A stretch of DNA of 64,000 nucleotides. Origin: Actinobacteria bacterium UBA2272. Lineage in GTDB: Bacteria > Actinomycetota > Coriobacteriia > Anaerosomatales > Anaerosomataceae. The translations under genes and the position numbers were made by a program. The notes beneath the pieces were generated by a model. It was not told where the DNA came from. It searched no databases and worked only from the letters and a program-made list of their open reading frames with translations. This document shows positions 50,562 to 59,849 of the stretch, in pieces; the first letter of the stretch is position 1; each line of letters opens with the position of its first letter. The stretch covers positions 992,001-1,056,000 of the forward strand of contig DDXA01000004.1 in assembly GCA_002347725.1 (NCBI GenBank), given 5' to 3'.

Positions 50562-50930
50562 ATGGCGGCACGGATACTGCTCGTGGAAGACAATCCACAG
50601 AATCGCTACCTGATGACGTTCTTGCTCGAGAAGAACGGCTACACGGTGGACGTGGCCGAGGACGGCGAGCAGGCGCTCGACATGCTCGAGTCGTCCACGC
50701 CTGACCTGATCCTGATGGACATGCAGCTTCCAAAGGTCGACGGATACGAGGCCACCGGCCGCATCAAGGCCGACGAGCGGCTACGTTCGATCCCCCTTGT
50801 CGCCCTTACCGCCCATTCGATGAAAGGCGACCGCGCCAAGGCCATCGATGCGGGCTGTGATGCGTACGTGACCAAGCCGGTGGACGCCGATGAGATCCTT
50901 GCCCTGATCGAGCGCCTGATCGCGGGCTGA
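50562..50930 (+). CDS. Single-domain response regulator (CheY/DivK-like)
   Basis: A 122-residue receiver with VEDNPQNRYLMTFLLEKNG, acceptor Asp in ILMDMQLPKVDGYEA, switch Thr in LTAHSMKGD and Lys in YVTKPVDADE. No output domain and no kinase gene nearby, so it must be phosphorylated by a distant kinase and act by protein contact. ATG 50562 has GGAGGCGG upstream. It precedes the SRP RNA gene. Confidence 0.9.
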   Translation: MAARILLVEDNPQNRYLMTFLLEKNGYTVDVAEDGEQALDMLESSTPDLILMDMQLPKVDGYEATGRIKADERLRSIPLVALTAHSMKGDRAKAIDAGCDAYVTKPVDADEILALIERLIAG

Positions 50931-50972
50931 CGCTCGCGCCGTACGGAACTCGCGCGCCGCGCATCGACCCCC

Positions 50973-50978
50973 TATACT
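50973..50978 (+). promoter_or_regulatory. -10 element of the SRP RNA gene
   Basis: TATACT at 50973-50978 would place the RNA start near 50985. No clear -35 is seen. Confidence 0.45.
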
Positions 50979-50984
50979 TGGTAT

Positions 50985-51105
50985 CCGCGCTCCGGCGCTC
51001 AGGTCCGGGTCTCGGACGGCGGTATGTCGTGAACCTGGTCAGGTCCGGAAGGAAGCAGCCATAAGCGGCCTCTGCCGGGTGTTCGGGGCCCGGGCCTGAG
51101 TCTCG
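50985..51105 (+). ncRNA. ffs: Signal recognition particle RNA (4.5S/small SRP type)
   Basis: The Ffh-binding helix 8 signature GGTCAGGTCCGGAAGGAAGC and following AGCCA loop lie at ~51037-51062. Flanking arms CTCAGGTCCGGG (from 50998) and CCCGGGCCTGAG (to 51100) pair as the long outer helix, so the transcript is about 115-125 bases. Position directly before dnaX is the classical location in Gram-positive bacteria. Ends are approximate, placed from the -10 element and the closing helix. Confidence 0.93.
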
Positions 51106-51182
51106 GAGCGCGGCGCGGGACGGATGGCAACGCCATCGACCCGCATCCGACCGGCCGTCCGTCGCGCGAGGAGCCCGAGTTC

Positions 51183-52895
51183 ATGGCCCATGTCTCCTGG
51201 TACCGCAAGTACCGACCGCAGACGTTCGCCGATGTCGTCGGGCAGTCTCACATAGAGCGCACGCTCAGCAACGCGGTCGCCGAGGGCTCTGTGGCGCATC
51301 TCTATCTGTTCACAGGGCCGCGCGGCACGGGCAAGACCACCACCGCCCGCATCCTGGCCAAGGCGCTCAACTGCGAACAGGGCCCCACGTCCACCCCCGA
51401 CGACACGTGTGAGCAGTGTCGGGCGATCGCCGACGGCGTTCATCCGGACGTTCACGAGCTCGACGCGGCATCACGCCGGGGAATCGACGACGTGCGCGAG
51501 CAGATCATCGGCCGTGTGAGCTTCGCCCCTTCGCGTGGGGCCTGGAAGGTCTACATCATCGACGAGGTCCACATGCTCACGCGCGAGGCGTTCAACGCGC
51601 TGCTCAAGACCTTCGAAGAGCCGCCGCCTTCCACCGTCTTCGTGCTCGCCACGACCGATCCGCACAAGGTGCCCGAGACCATCCTCTCGCGCGCACAGCG
51701 CTTCGACTTCCACCGTATATCGGTGGAGGACATCGTCGGCAGACTGCGGACGATCGCCGATGCCGAAGGCGTCACGGTCCCTGACGGCGCACTCACGCTC
51801 ATCGCCAAACACGCTCTGGGCGGGTTGCGCGACGCGATCGCGACCCTCGAGCAACTCGCATCGTTCGGCGGCGGGACGATCGCTATCGAAGACGTCGAGG
51901 GGCTCCTCGGCGAGGTCGATGCCGAGCTGCTCTTCCAGGCTGCCGGGATCGTCATCGACCGGGATGTCGCCGAGGCGTTCCGCTTCGTCGCGCGCCTCGC
52001 CGAGGCCGGTATCGACATGTCCGAGTTCGTCAAAGGCTTCGTGCGTCACGCGCGCGATCTGTTCGTGCTGGCGGCGGCCGACGCCGGTGGCGCTGTGGAC
52101 ACCACGGCCGAGGATCTCGGCCGGCTCGAGAGTCAGGCTGCACGTCTCGGCATGGACCGCGCGGCCCGGATCCTCGAGGTGCTGGCACGCCTCACGACCG
52201 AGCTGCGGTACGCGTCCGACCAGCGCCTTGCCGTGGAGGTCGCCCTCACGCGGATGGCGCGGCCACAGGCCGACCTCACGCTCGAAGCGCTTGCCGAGCG
52301 TGTTGACGCGCTCGAGGCCGGCGCGCCGCTTAACGATCGCGTCCTCGCCGCCGCTCCGCACCCCGCGCCGGTCTCCCCAGTGCCGCCTGTGGCGGAGTCG
52401 CCCATCGACGACACGCCGCCGAAGAAGAAGGCCTCCGGGCCCGCGGACGCCGGGGCGCCGGCTGCCGTAGACGTGTCGTCGGAGCGGTTCGACATCGCCA
52501 CCGTCAAGCGCGCGTGGCCGGCGATCCAGGCCGAGTTCAAGAAGGTCAAACCGTCTCGCTCGCAGTTGTTCAACGGCACCGAGGCCGAAGTCGCAGGTCA
52601 GACGCTTGTGGTCGAGTTCCCGGTGGACCAGGCGTTTTCCATGGGACTTGCGGGAGACACCGAGACACTCGCGCTGCTGCGGCGCAGCGTTGCCGCCGTG
52701 CTCGGCGTGGAGCCGCCGGTCGAGTTCCGCCTCGGTCGCGGGGGCAGTTCGAGCGCTCCGTGTCCGCCGGTGCCTGCGTCCGATACCGGGGATGTCACAT
52801 CGGCTGCGAGCGCACCCGCTGACGACGATCTTGAGGCCCTGGTCATCGCCGAGCTCGGGGCGGAGATCGTGGGCGATGTCACACCTGATGAGTAG
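51183..52895 (+). CDS. dnaX: DNA polymerase III subunits gamma/tau
   Basis: A 570-residue clamp-loader ATPase: YRKYRPQTFADVVGQ start, Walker A GPRGTGKTT, zinc region LNCEQGPTSTPDDTCEQC, Walker B YIIDEVHML and sensor SRAQRFDF. A tau-type C-terminal tail (~375-570) carries Pro/Ala-rich linker and a domain that binds DnaE. The zinc module has only three of the usual four Cys; the second position is Asp (TPDDTC). ybaB and recR follow in the standard order. No clear slippery frameshift site was noticed. Confidence 0.95.
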   Translation: MAHVSWYRKYRPQTFADVVGQSHIERTLSNAVAEGSVAHLYLFTGPRGTGKTTTARILAKALNCEQGPTSTPDDTCEQCRAIADGVHPDVHELDAASRRGIDDVREQIIGRVSFAPSRGAWKVYIIDEVHMLTREAFNALLKTFEEPPPSTVFVLATTDPHKVPETILSRAQRFDFHRISVEDIVGRLRTIADAEGVTVPDGALTLIAKHALGGLRDAIATLEQLASFGGGTIAIEDVEGLLGEVDAELLFQAAGIVIDRDVAEAFRFVARLAEAGIDMSEFVKGFVRHARDLFVLAAADAGGAVDTTAEDLGRLESQAARLGMDRAARILEVLARLTTELRYASDQRLAVEVALTRMARPQADLTLEALAERVDALEAGAPLNDRVLAAAPHPAPVSPVPPVAESPIDDTPPKKKASGPADAGAPAAVDVSSERFDIATVKRAWPAIQAEFKKVKPSRSQLFNGTEAEVAGQTLVVEFPVDQAFSMGLAGDTETLALLRRSVAAVLGVEPPVEFRLGRGGSSSAPCPPVPASDTGDVTSAASAPADDDLEALVIAELGAEIVGDVTPDE

Positions 52896-52919
52896 TCTGG
52901 GACACGGAACGGAGATGCG

Positions 52920-53237
52920 ATGAAACCGAACATGCAGAACATGATGAAGCAGGCACAGCGCATGCAGGTCGAGATGGCTCGCGTGCAGGAGGAGTTGAAG
53001 GACGAACGCGTCGAGGCGTCGGTCGGCGGTGGCGCGGTCAAGGTGGTCATGACCGGTGAGTTGTCCGCCGAGTCGATCGCCATCGATCCGGCGGCGATCG
53101 ACCCCGACGACGTCGCGATGCTCGAGGACATGATCGTCGCGGCAGTCAACGAGGCCATCCGGCAGGCGCAGGACGTGGCCGCCCGCAAGATGTCGACGGT
53201 CACCGGCGGACTCGGCCTGCCGGGAGGGCTCTTCTAG
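52920..53237 (+). CDS. YbaB/EbfC nucleoid-associated protein
   Basis: A 105-residue helical dimer-forming DNA-binding protein: the Met/Gln-rich N-terminal helix (MQNMMKQAQRMQVEMARVQEE) and LEDMIVAAVNEAIRQA match YbaB/EbfC. It bridges or coats DNA. Lies between dnaX and recR with short gaps (24 and 2 bases), the conserved recombination/replication operon. Confidence 0.93.
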   Translation: MKPNMQNMMKQAQRMQVEMARVQEELKDERVEASVGGGAVKVVMTGELSAESIAIDPAAIDPDDVAMLEDMIVAAVNEAIRQAQDVAARKMSTVTGGLGLPGGLF

Positions 53238-53239
53238 CC

Positions 53240-53839
53240 ATGGCGTTCTACGCGCCACCGATAGCGCGCCTTCTCGAGGAGCTGGAGCGCCTGCCCGGTA
53301 TCGGCCCCAAGTCGGCCCAGCGCCTCGCATACCATATCCTGCGTGGCGATACCGAGGCGGCGGCGCGCCTCGCGGACGCCATCGTGGAGGTCAAGCGCGC
53401 GATCCGGTTCTGCGAGCGCTGCTTCAACTTCGCCGAGAGCGAACTGTGCGAGATGTGCGCGGACCCCACGCGTGACGCCACGATCATGTGCGTCGTCGAG
53501 GAGCCGCGTGACGTGGTCGCGGTGGAGCGCACGGGGGAGTTCCGCGGCACCTACCACGTGCTGCAGGGCGCCATCTCGCCCATAGACGGCATCGGGCCGG
53601 AGCAGTTGCGGGTGCGCGAGCTCATCGATCGTCTCGGCCGTGAGTCCGTGTCCGAGGTCATCCTGGCGACAGACCCGGACATCGAGGGCGAGACCACCGC
53701 GCTTTACATCGCACGGCTCGTGAAGCCTCTCGGCATACGGGTCACGCGTATCGCATCCGGTCTGCCGGTCGGCGGTGATCTTGAGTATGCGGACGAAGTG
53801 ACGCTCGGCAGAGCGCTCGAGGCCCGCCGCGAGATGTGA
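53240..53839 (+). CDS. recR: Recombination protein RecR
   Basis: A 199-residue protein with helix-hairpin-helix LPGIGPKSAQRLA, the zinc site CERC...CEMC, and a Toprim domain (CVVEEPRDVVAVE; ATDPDIEGETTALY). RecR, with RecO and RecF, loads RecA at gaps and single-strand regions. Starts two bases after ybaB and ends the dnaX operon. Confidence 0.96.
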   Translation: MAFYAPPIARLLEELERLPGIGPKSAQRLAYHILRGDTEAAARLADAIVEVKRAIRFCERCFNFAESELCEMCADPTRDATIMCVVEEPRDVVAVERTGEFRGTYHVLQGAISPIDGIGPEQLRVRELIDRLGRESVSEVILATDPDIEGETTALYIARLVKPLGIRVTRIASGLPVGGDLEYADEVTLGRALEARREM

Positions 53840-54024
53840 CGATCCCTTGACAGATTCTTGCTACCGTTCACCGATTCACCTCGGCCGCTCGCAGGTGCGG
53901 ACGCGCCGCCTGCCGCCGGAGCGCTCGTATCCTGGTTAGGCTTACGTACTCCCGCCGATTCACTATGCCGCACCGCGCACCGGCCGGGAACACGAAGGGC
54001 CCTAGGTGAAGGAAGGGGAGATCC

Positions 54025-54600
54025 ATGCAGCAGCTGACGGAGATCCGTTGGCATGCGCGCGCGGGCCAGGGCGCCGTAACGGCAGCCAAGGTCGTCGCCG
54101 AGACAGCGCTGGCCGCTGACCAGTACCTCCAGGCGATGCCCGAGTATGGTCCCGAGCGTATGGGAGCGCCGATCAAGGCGTTCACACGCATCAGCTCCGA
54201 TCCGATCGAGATCCACTGCAATATCGAGAATCCGGACATCGTCATCGTCCTTGACGACTCCCTACTCGACATCGTCGATGTGGCCGAGGGCCTCACCGAT
54301 GACGGCGTCATCATCATCAACACGTGTACGCCGCCCGAGCAGGTGCGCACCGCGATCTCGATCCCGGCGACCGCCCGCATCGCGTGCGTGGATGCCACGG
54401 GCATCGCGCTCGACACGATCAAGCGCGACATCCCCAACACGCCGATGGTGGGCGCGCTCATCAAGGTGGCGGGCGTCATCGATATGGACACGTTCAAGGG
54501 CCTGCTCGCCAAGAACCTCGCTAAGAAGTTCGGGCAGGAGATGATCGACGCCAACTGGGCATCGGTCGACCGTGCGTACGAGGAGGTGACCGTGGCATGA
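54025..54600 (+). CDS. porC: 2-oxoacid:ferredoxin oxidoreductase, gamma subunit
   Basis: A 191-residue gamma domain: RWHARAGQGAVTAAKVVAE, YLQAMPEYGPERMGAP and the IPNTPMVGALIK element. It helps form the CoA/substrate site in the heterotetramer. The following delta gene overlaps by 4 bases. ATG 54025 follows GGAAGGGGAG. The four-gene order gamma-delta-alpha-beta is the classical archaeal/anaerobe pyruvate (PorCDAB) arrangement; 2-oxoisovalerate (Vor) is the alternative. Confidence 0.93.
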   Translation: MQQLTEIRWHARAGQGAVTAAKVVAETALAADQYLQAMPEYGPERMGAPIKAFTRISSDPIEIHCNIENPDIVIVLDDSLLDIVDVAEGLTDDGVIIINTCTPPEQVRTAISIPATARIACVDATGIALDTIKRDIPNTPMVGALIKVAGVIDMDTFKGLLAKNLAKKFGQEMIDANWASVDRAYEEVTVA

Positions 54601-54917
54601 AGTGGGACATCTCCAAGATGGATTCATGGACGTACAAGCAGTTCCCGCCCGGCGCGGTGATCCCGGAGTCGGGCAACAGCGACGACTACGTCACCGGTGG
54701 CTGGAGAAGCGAGCGGCCATGGCGTGACGACGAGAAGTGCACCCAGTGTCTTCTGTGCTGGATCGTGTGTCCGGACACATCGATCAACGTCGCCGGGGAG
54801 AAGGTCACGACCTTCGATCTGGACCACTGCAAGGGCTGCGGCATCTGTGCGCAGGTCTGTCCGGTGGATGCGATCGAAATGGTTCCTGAAGGCTGCGACC
54901 TCCCGGGGGTGAAGTAG
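54597..54917 (+). CDS. porD: 2-oxoacid:ferredoxin oxidoreductase, delta subunit (2x[4Fe-4S])
   Basis: A 106-residue ferredoxin-like subunit with CTQCLLCWIVCPDT and CKGCGICAQVCPVDA, eight Cys for two [4Fe-4S] clusters that carry electrons from the TPP site toward free ferredoxin. It overlaps the gamma gene (ATGA) and abuts the alpha gene. Confidence 0.95.
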   Translation: MKWDISKMDSWTYKQFPPGAVIPESGNSDDYVTGGWRSERPWRDDEKCTQCLLCWIVCPDTSINVAGEKVTTFDLDHCKGCGICAQVCPVDAIEMVPEGCDLPGVK

Positions 54918-56114
54918 ATGCCGACGCACACGACACTCGCCGCAACCGGCAACAGCGTGGTCGCCGAGGCGATGCGCCAGTGCAAGCCTAACGTGATGGC
55001 CGCCTACCCGATCACGCCCCAGACCACGATCGTCGAGGAGTTCGCCGGCTTCGTCGCCAAGGGCAAGACGGACTGCGAATACGTGACGGTCGAGAGCGAG
55101 CACTCGGCGATGAGCGCATGCATCGGCGCTTCGGCCGCAGGCGCTCGCGTGATGACCGCCACCTCCTCGCAGGGCCTCGCGCTCATGTGGGAGGAGCTGC
55201 ATATCGCCTCGGGCATGCGCCTGCCGATCGTCATGGCCAACGCCAACCGCGCGCTGTCCGCGCCCATCAACATCCACTGCGACCACTCAGACATCATGGG
55301 CGCGCGCGACACCGGCTGGGTCACGCTGTTCGCCGAGACGGCGCAGGAGGCGTACGACAACACGATCATGGCGACCCGCATCGCCGAGCACCCGGATGTG
55401 ATGCTGCCGGTCATGAGTTGCCTCGACGGCTTCATCACGACGCACTCGATCGACCGCGTCTCGGTGATGGACGATGAGTCGGTCGCCGGGTTCGTCGGCG
55501 AGTACGAGCCAAGAAACGCGCTGCTCGAAACCGGGACACCGGTCACCCACGGCGCGTTCGCCGGTCTCGGCGGCCCCTACTTCGAGTTCAAGAAGCAGCA
55601 GCGTGAGGCCATCGAGAATGCTCGGGCGGTGGTCTCCGCCGTTGGCGCCGAGTACTCGGCGCTCTCGGGCAGGCCGTTCGGCGCCATCGAGACGTGGGGC
55701 ATGGACGACGCCGAGGTGGCCCTCGTGGTCATCGGCTCAACGGCCGGCAACGCCCGCGCTGTGGCCCGCCACCTGCGCGCCGACGGCAAGAAGGTCGGTG
55801 TCGTCAAGGTACGCGTGTGGCGTCCCTTCCCGTACGCCGACCTGGCAGCAGCGCTCAAGGGAATGAAGGCCGTCGCCGTGTTGGATCGCGCCGAGTCTTT
55901 CGGTGCCGAGGGCGGCCCACTGTACCTGGAGGTGCGCAGCGCCCTGTACGATCTCGAGACACGCGTGCCGGTGGTCGGTTACATCTACGGCCTCGGCGGC
56001 AGCGATGTGAAGCTCGAGCTCATGGAGCGCGTGTTCAGCGACCTTGCCGACATCGCCGCGGGCACCGCGGCACCCGCCGGGCTCGTCTACCTCGGCGCCC
56101 GAGAGGAGGCGTAA
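54918..56114 (+). CDS. porA: 2-oxoacid:ferredoxin oxidoreductase, alpha subunit
   Basis: A 398-residue TPP pyrimidine-type domain: PNVMAAYPITPQTTIVEEF, ESEHSAMSACIGASAAGAR, TATSSQGLALM and the domain II region (VVIGSTAGNARAVARHL). The EGGPLYLEVRSALY element matches the pyruvate enzyme group. Begins directly after porD stop. Confidence 0.95.
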   Translation: MPTHTTLAATGNSVVAEAMRQCKPNVMAAYPITPQTTIVEEFAGFVAKGKTDCEYVTVESEHSAMSACIGASAAGARVMTATSSQGLALMWEELHIASGMRLPIVMANANRALSAPINIHCDHSDIMGARDTGWVTLFAETAQEAYDNTIMATRIAEHPDVMLPVMSCLDGFITTHSIDRVSVMDDESVAGFVGEYEPRNALLETGTPVTHGAFAGLGGPYFEFKKQQREAIENARAVVSAVGAEYSALSGRPFGAIETWGMDDAEVALVVIGSTAGNARAVARHLRADGKKVGVVKVRVWRPFPYADLAAALKGMKAVAVLDRAESFGAEGGPLYLEVRSALYDLETRVPVVGYIYGLGGSDVKLELMERVFSDLADIAAGTAAPAGLVYLGAREEA

Positions 56115-56116
56115 GC

Positions 56117-57049
56117 ATGGCGAACTTGAAGGAACTCACCCATCGCGAAGATCGGCTCGCCGGCGGACACCGCCTGTGTGCGGGATGCGGCGCCTCGATC
56201 GCTGTCCGTCAGGTGCTGCTTGGCGCCGGTGAGGACCCCGTCGTCGTCGGCTGCGCCACGGGCTGCCTCGAGGTATCCACGACCATCTACCCGTACTCAT
56301 CGTGGAAGACCCCGTTCATCCACAACGCATTCGAGAACTCCGCTGCCACCATCTCCGGCGTGGAGGCCGCTTTCAAGGGCCTGAAGCGAGCGGGCAAGAT
56401 CCCCGCCGACAAGACCATGAAGTTCGTCGCATTCGGCGGGGACGGCGGCACGTACGATATCGGCCTGCAGGCGCTCTCGGGCGCCATGGAGCGTGGGCAC
56501 GACATGGTCTACGTGTGCTATGACAACGGAGCGTACATGAACACCGGCATCCAGCGCTCGTCGGCCACGCCCAAGGGCGCCTGGGCCACGACCGCCGAGG
56601 TGGGCGCCGCCCAGCAGGGCAAGATCCAGCGTCGCAAGGACCTCACGCAGATCATGGCCGCGCACGGGATCCCCTACGTCGCGCAAGCGTCGATCTCCCA
56701 CTGGAAAGACCTCACGACCAAGGCCGAGAAGGCGTTTGCGGTCGAGGGTCCCGCGTTCCTCAATGTCTTTGCGCCGTGTCCCCGTGGTTGGCGCATCCCG
56801 TCGAGCCAGTCGGTCGAGATCGCGAAGCTTGCGGTCCAGACCGGATTCTGGCCGCTGTACGAGGTGGTCGACGGTGAGTTCCGCCACACGGTCAAGGTGC
56901 ATAACCGCAAGCCGATCGAGGAGTTCCTGCGCCCGCAGGGCAGGTTCCGTCATCTGTTCTCGCCGGGCAACGAGGAACTGCTCGCCGAGATCCAGGGCGA
57001 CGTCGACCGTGCGTGGGATCGGCTGATGGCACGCTGCCCACAGGCCTGA
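56117..57049 (+). CDS. porB: 2-oxoacid:ferredoxin oxidoreductase, beta subunit
   Basis: A 310-residue TPP-binding subunit: HRLCAGCGASIAVRQVL and GCATGCLE (cluster Cys), the TPP/Mg motif GDGGTYDIGLQALSGAMERG ending with CYDNGAYMNTG, and FAPCPRGWR. The four genes together convert pyruvate (or a related 2-oxoacid) and CoA to acetyl-CoA, CO2 and reduced ferredoxin, the central route of anaerobic catabolism. A perfect hairpin terminator follows. Confidence 0.95.
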   Translation: MANLKELTHREDRLAGGHRLCAGCGASIAVRQVLLGAGEDPVVVGCATGCLEVSTTIYPYSSWKTPFIHNAFENSAATISGVEAAFKGLKRAGKIPADKTMKFVAFGGDGGTYDIGLQALSGAMERGHDMVYVCYDNGAYMNTGIQRSSATPKGAWATTAEVGAAQQGKIQRRKDLTQIMAAHGIPYVAQASISHWKDLTTKAEKAFAVEGPAFLNVFAPCPRGWRIPSSQSVEIAKLAVQTGFWPLYEVVDGEFRHTVKVHNRKPIEEFLRPQGRFRHLFSPGNEELLAEIQGDVDRAWDRLMARCPQA

Positions 57050-57078
57050 TCCTCGCAGGATAGGCATCTGTCGTGAGA

Positions 57079-57111
57079 CGAGGGTCCCGACGCATCGCGT
57101 CGGGACCCTCG
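57079..57111 (+). terminator. Perfect hairpin after the por operon
   Basis: A 15-base arm (CGAGGGTCCCGACGC) pairs exactly with 57097-57111 across a 3-base loop, 30 bases after porB. No T run, so it may be an RNA-stabilising end or a terminator of intrinsic type. Confidence 0.75.
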
Positions 57112-57196
57112 ATGCTAGAATGTCATCAGCGTGCGGCTGCGTCGGCACGCGCAGGCAGGTGTGCGCATCGGGTTCGAGCAGCAAGGACAGCCCTCC

Positions 57197-59770
57197 ATGA
57201 TCCGACGCCCTCTAGGCAAACACCTCCACAGTCAGATCATCTGGCCGCTCGCCATCGCATCGGTCGTGGTGGCCATCATCGCGACGATAGTCGCGGTCAG
57301 CGCGATCGGCACGATCGTCGACAGGTGGATAGGCAGGAGCGCCGAGAGTGCCGGTGCGCTCGTGGAAGCACGCATCGCGCATCGCTCCGAGGTCACTCAG
57401 CGGAGTCTTGAGCTGATCGCGACCGATCCGCGGGTCATGGAGGCGGTAGCGACAGACGACTACTCGGCTCTGCGGACTCACCTCTCGTTGGCCGGCCGTG
57501 CGCTCGGTGTCGACGGGCTCATGGTCCTCGATGGCTCAGGGGCGGTGGTTGCGTCCGTAGGTGGGCTGGCCGTGGCCCGTGGTGAACGGCCGCTGGGAGC
57601 GGATGCGCTCGACCAGGATCTTGCTGCGGGGACGCTTCCCTATCTGCTGCACGATGGCGGCGGGCACTTCACCGTCGTGGTCACTCCGCTGGCCGGTCCC
57701 AATGGACAGACATGGCGGCTGGCAGCCGCGACCGGTCTGAACCATATGGTGGGGGCCGAGTGCGGTGCTGTCACTGGCGTGGGTGTCATGGTGCTCGATC
57801 GTGACGGGACCCGGATGGCCTCGGCCGCGCACGGCGACCCCTCCCTGAGGAGCGTGGTCGTGGCCATCGATAGTGAGACGATCCAGCGCGCGGTGGCAGC
57901 CGCCGGTTCAGACCCGGAGGGTTCCGATCGCGTGAGCGCCGATCTCGACGGAGCATCGTATCGCGTCCTCGGGCGCGAGCTCCACTTCGCCAACGACGTA
58001 GCTGGCGCGGGCGCGTTCCTGATCACGGTGGTCGATACGCAGATCGCCCGCGACGCCCGGGCGACCACGACCTTTCTCATCGGCATGTGGCTTGCGTTCG
58101 GGGTCGTAGGGCTCGCGATCATGAACTGGTACGTGGCGCGTCGCGTGACCCGACCGCTGGAGACGCTCTCCGCAAGCGTCGCGCGCGTCGCCGGTGGTGA
58201 CTTCACAGCCAAGGTGGAGATCGGCGGTTCCAACGAGATCGCCGACCTGGCGGACGACTTCAACCGGATGACCGTCTCACTCAAGGAGCGCAGCGACTCC
58301 CTTACCAAGAAGGTTCTCGAGCTGGCGACCCTGTACGAGATGAGCCGGTCGCTCGGCTCCACGCTGGAACTCGAGACGCTGCTCGATTCGGTCCTTGACT
58401 CGGCCATGCGCATCTTCGACGTTGAGATCGGCTATGTCACGATGGTCGACCGCGAGACGGGCGCTCTCGAGGCCACGATCTGGCGTGGAGTCGATCTCTC
58501 CCGCGTCGGTGAGACGTCAGTGCGCAGCTCGATGTCCGACTGGGTGGTGCGCGAAGGGCGGCCGCTGATCTTTAATCCGCCCACAGACGGTGTCGGCGTC
58601 GATGACGACCGGAGCCACGGGGACGCAGTGTCCGGCGCCCTGGCGGCGTTGTGCGTGCCGCTGCTCTCGAACGAGGGCACGACCGGCGCGATCACGGTCG
58701 GCACCCGCAACTCGGAGCAGCGCTTCACGAGCGACGACGTTCGGCTACTCGCGACGATCGCGAACCACGTCACCATCGCGGTCGGCAACATCGGTCTGTT
58801 CTCGAGCGTGCAGGAGGCGTATCTGGCCACGGTCCGCGCGCTCGCGGCGGCCGTCGACGCCAAGGACCCGTACACCCGGGGTCACTCGGACGGCGTCGCC
58901 GAGTACGCGCTCATGATCGGCGAGGCGATGGATCTGTCCGCCGAGCAGATGATCGCGCTTGAGATGGCCGCGTACCTGCATGACATCGGCAAGATCGGCA
59001 TCAGCGAGGACATCTTACTCAAGCCCGGTAAGCTCACCGATGCCGAGATGAGCCAGATGCGGCACCATCCGCTCATCGGCGCGAACATCCTGAAGCCGGT
59101 GGCGTTCCCCTGGCCGATCGCTCCGATCGTGCGCCACCATCACGAGCACTACGACGGAGAGGGCTATCCTGCCGGACTGCGCAGTGAGGAGATCCCGATC
59201 CTTGCGCGCGTGCTGACGGTCGCAGACGCCTTCGAAGCGATGGTTGCCGACAGGCCCTACCGTCGTGGGCGCTCGCAGCAGGAGGCGATCCTCGAGCTCC
59301 GCCGGTGTGCGGGATCGCACTTCGACCCCCGTGTCGTCGATGCGTTCATCGGCGTGCTCGAGCGTGTCGACACCGGCGTGACCGACGTGTTCCCCGCTGA
59401 CGAGGACCCGGGGCTCGAGGAGACGCAGGCCGTGCTCGTCGCGATGTGCGACGGGATGTTCGCAAGCTTCCGGCGTCTCGGTGGACCGCGCCTGGCGAAC
59501 AACCTGGAGCACTCGGCGAACCAGGAGTTCGGCTCGCTCGGGATGCCGCTGTCGTTGCATGCGGGCCATCTCTCGGTCGAGGGCGAAGAGGAGATGACCG
59601 ACGAGGATCTCGTCGCTCATCTCATGACCGCGATCGAGATCATCTCCGCATGCATCGAGCGTGCGTCGGGTGCGGGGCTGGCGGACCACTTCCAGTCCGA
59701 GGCGCTCGCCGGTCTTCCGGAGCGGCTGCGTGTCTGCGCCGGACGGCTCGGCTTCGCGACGGCCACCTAA
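57197..59770 (+). CDS. Membrane HD-GYP phosphodiesterase with sensor, HAMP and GAF domains
   Basis: An 857-residue signalling protein. N-terminal helix (~12-35), extracytoplasmic cache-like sensor (~40-280), second helix (~290-310), HAMP (~311-365; SASVARVAGGDFTAKVE), GAF (~378-535) and HD-GYP (~545-718): HSDGVAEYAL, HDIGKIGI, HHPLIGANIL, HHHEHYDGEGYPAGL. HD-GYP domains degrade cyclic di-GMP; all catalytic residues are present. A ~120-residue helical C-terminal tail (~735-857) follows. ATG 57197 follows AAGGA; an earlier GTG at 57131 is less likely. Probably tunes c-di-GMP to an external signal. Confidence 0.92.
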   Translation: MIRRPLGKHLHSQIIWPLAIASVVVAIIATIVAVSAIGTIVDRWIGRSAESAGALVEARIAHRSEVTQRSLELIATDPRVMEAVATDDYSALRTHLSLAGRALGVDGLMVLDGSGAVVASVGGLAVARGERPLGADALDQDLAAGTLPYLLHDGGGHFTVVVTPLAGPNGQTWRLAAATGLNHMVGAECGAVTGVGVMVLDRDGTRMASAAHGDPSLRSVVVAIDSETIQRAVAAAGSDPEGSDRVSADLDGASYRVLGRELHFANDVAGAGAFLITVVDTQIARDARATTTFLIGMWLAFGVVGLAIMNWYVARRVTRPLETLSASVARVAGGDFTAKVEIGGSNEIADLADDFNRMTVSLKERSDSLTKKVLELATLYEMSRSLGSTLELETLLDSVLDSAMRIFDVEIGYVTMVDRETGALEATIWRGVDLSRVGETSVRSSMSDWVVREGRPLIFNPPTDGVGVDDDRSHGDAVSGALAALCVPLLSNEGTTGAITVGTRNSEQRFTSDDVRLLATIANHVTIAVGNIGLFSSVQEAYLATVRALAAAVDAKDPYTRGHSDGVAEYALMIGEAMDLSAEQMIALEMAAYLHDIGKIGISEDILLKPGKLTDAEMSQMRHHPLIGANILKPVAFPWPIAPIVRHHHEHYDGEGYPAGLRSEEIPILARVLTVADAFEAMVADRPYRRGRSQQEAILELRRCAGSHFDPRVVDAFIGVLERVDTGVTDVFPADEDPGLEETQAVLVAMCDGMFASFRRLGGPRLANNLEHSANQEFGSLGMPLSLHAGHLSVEGEEEMTDEDLVAHLMTAIEIISACIERASGAGLADHFQSEALAGLPERLRVCAGRLGFATAT

Positions 59771-59849
59771 GGCCCGACCCCGGGCGGATTGCTGGTACAC
59801 TATCTGCCATTCTCTGGCGGCCGCGGCATGTCCGCGACGAGGGGTGCGC

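Noticed and set aside
53847..53875. TTGACA (53847-53852) as the por operon promoter
   Set aside because: The -35 is perfect but the -10 region at 17 bases reads ACCGAT; too weak to annotate and 150 bases from the start codon.
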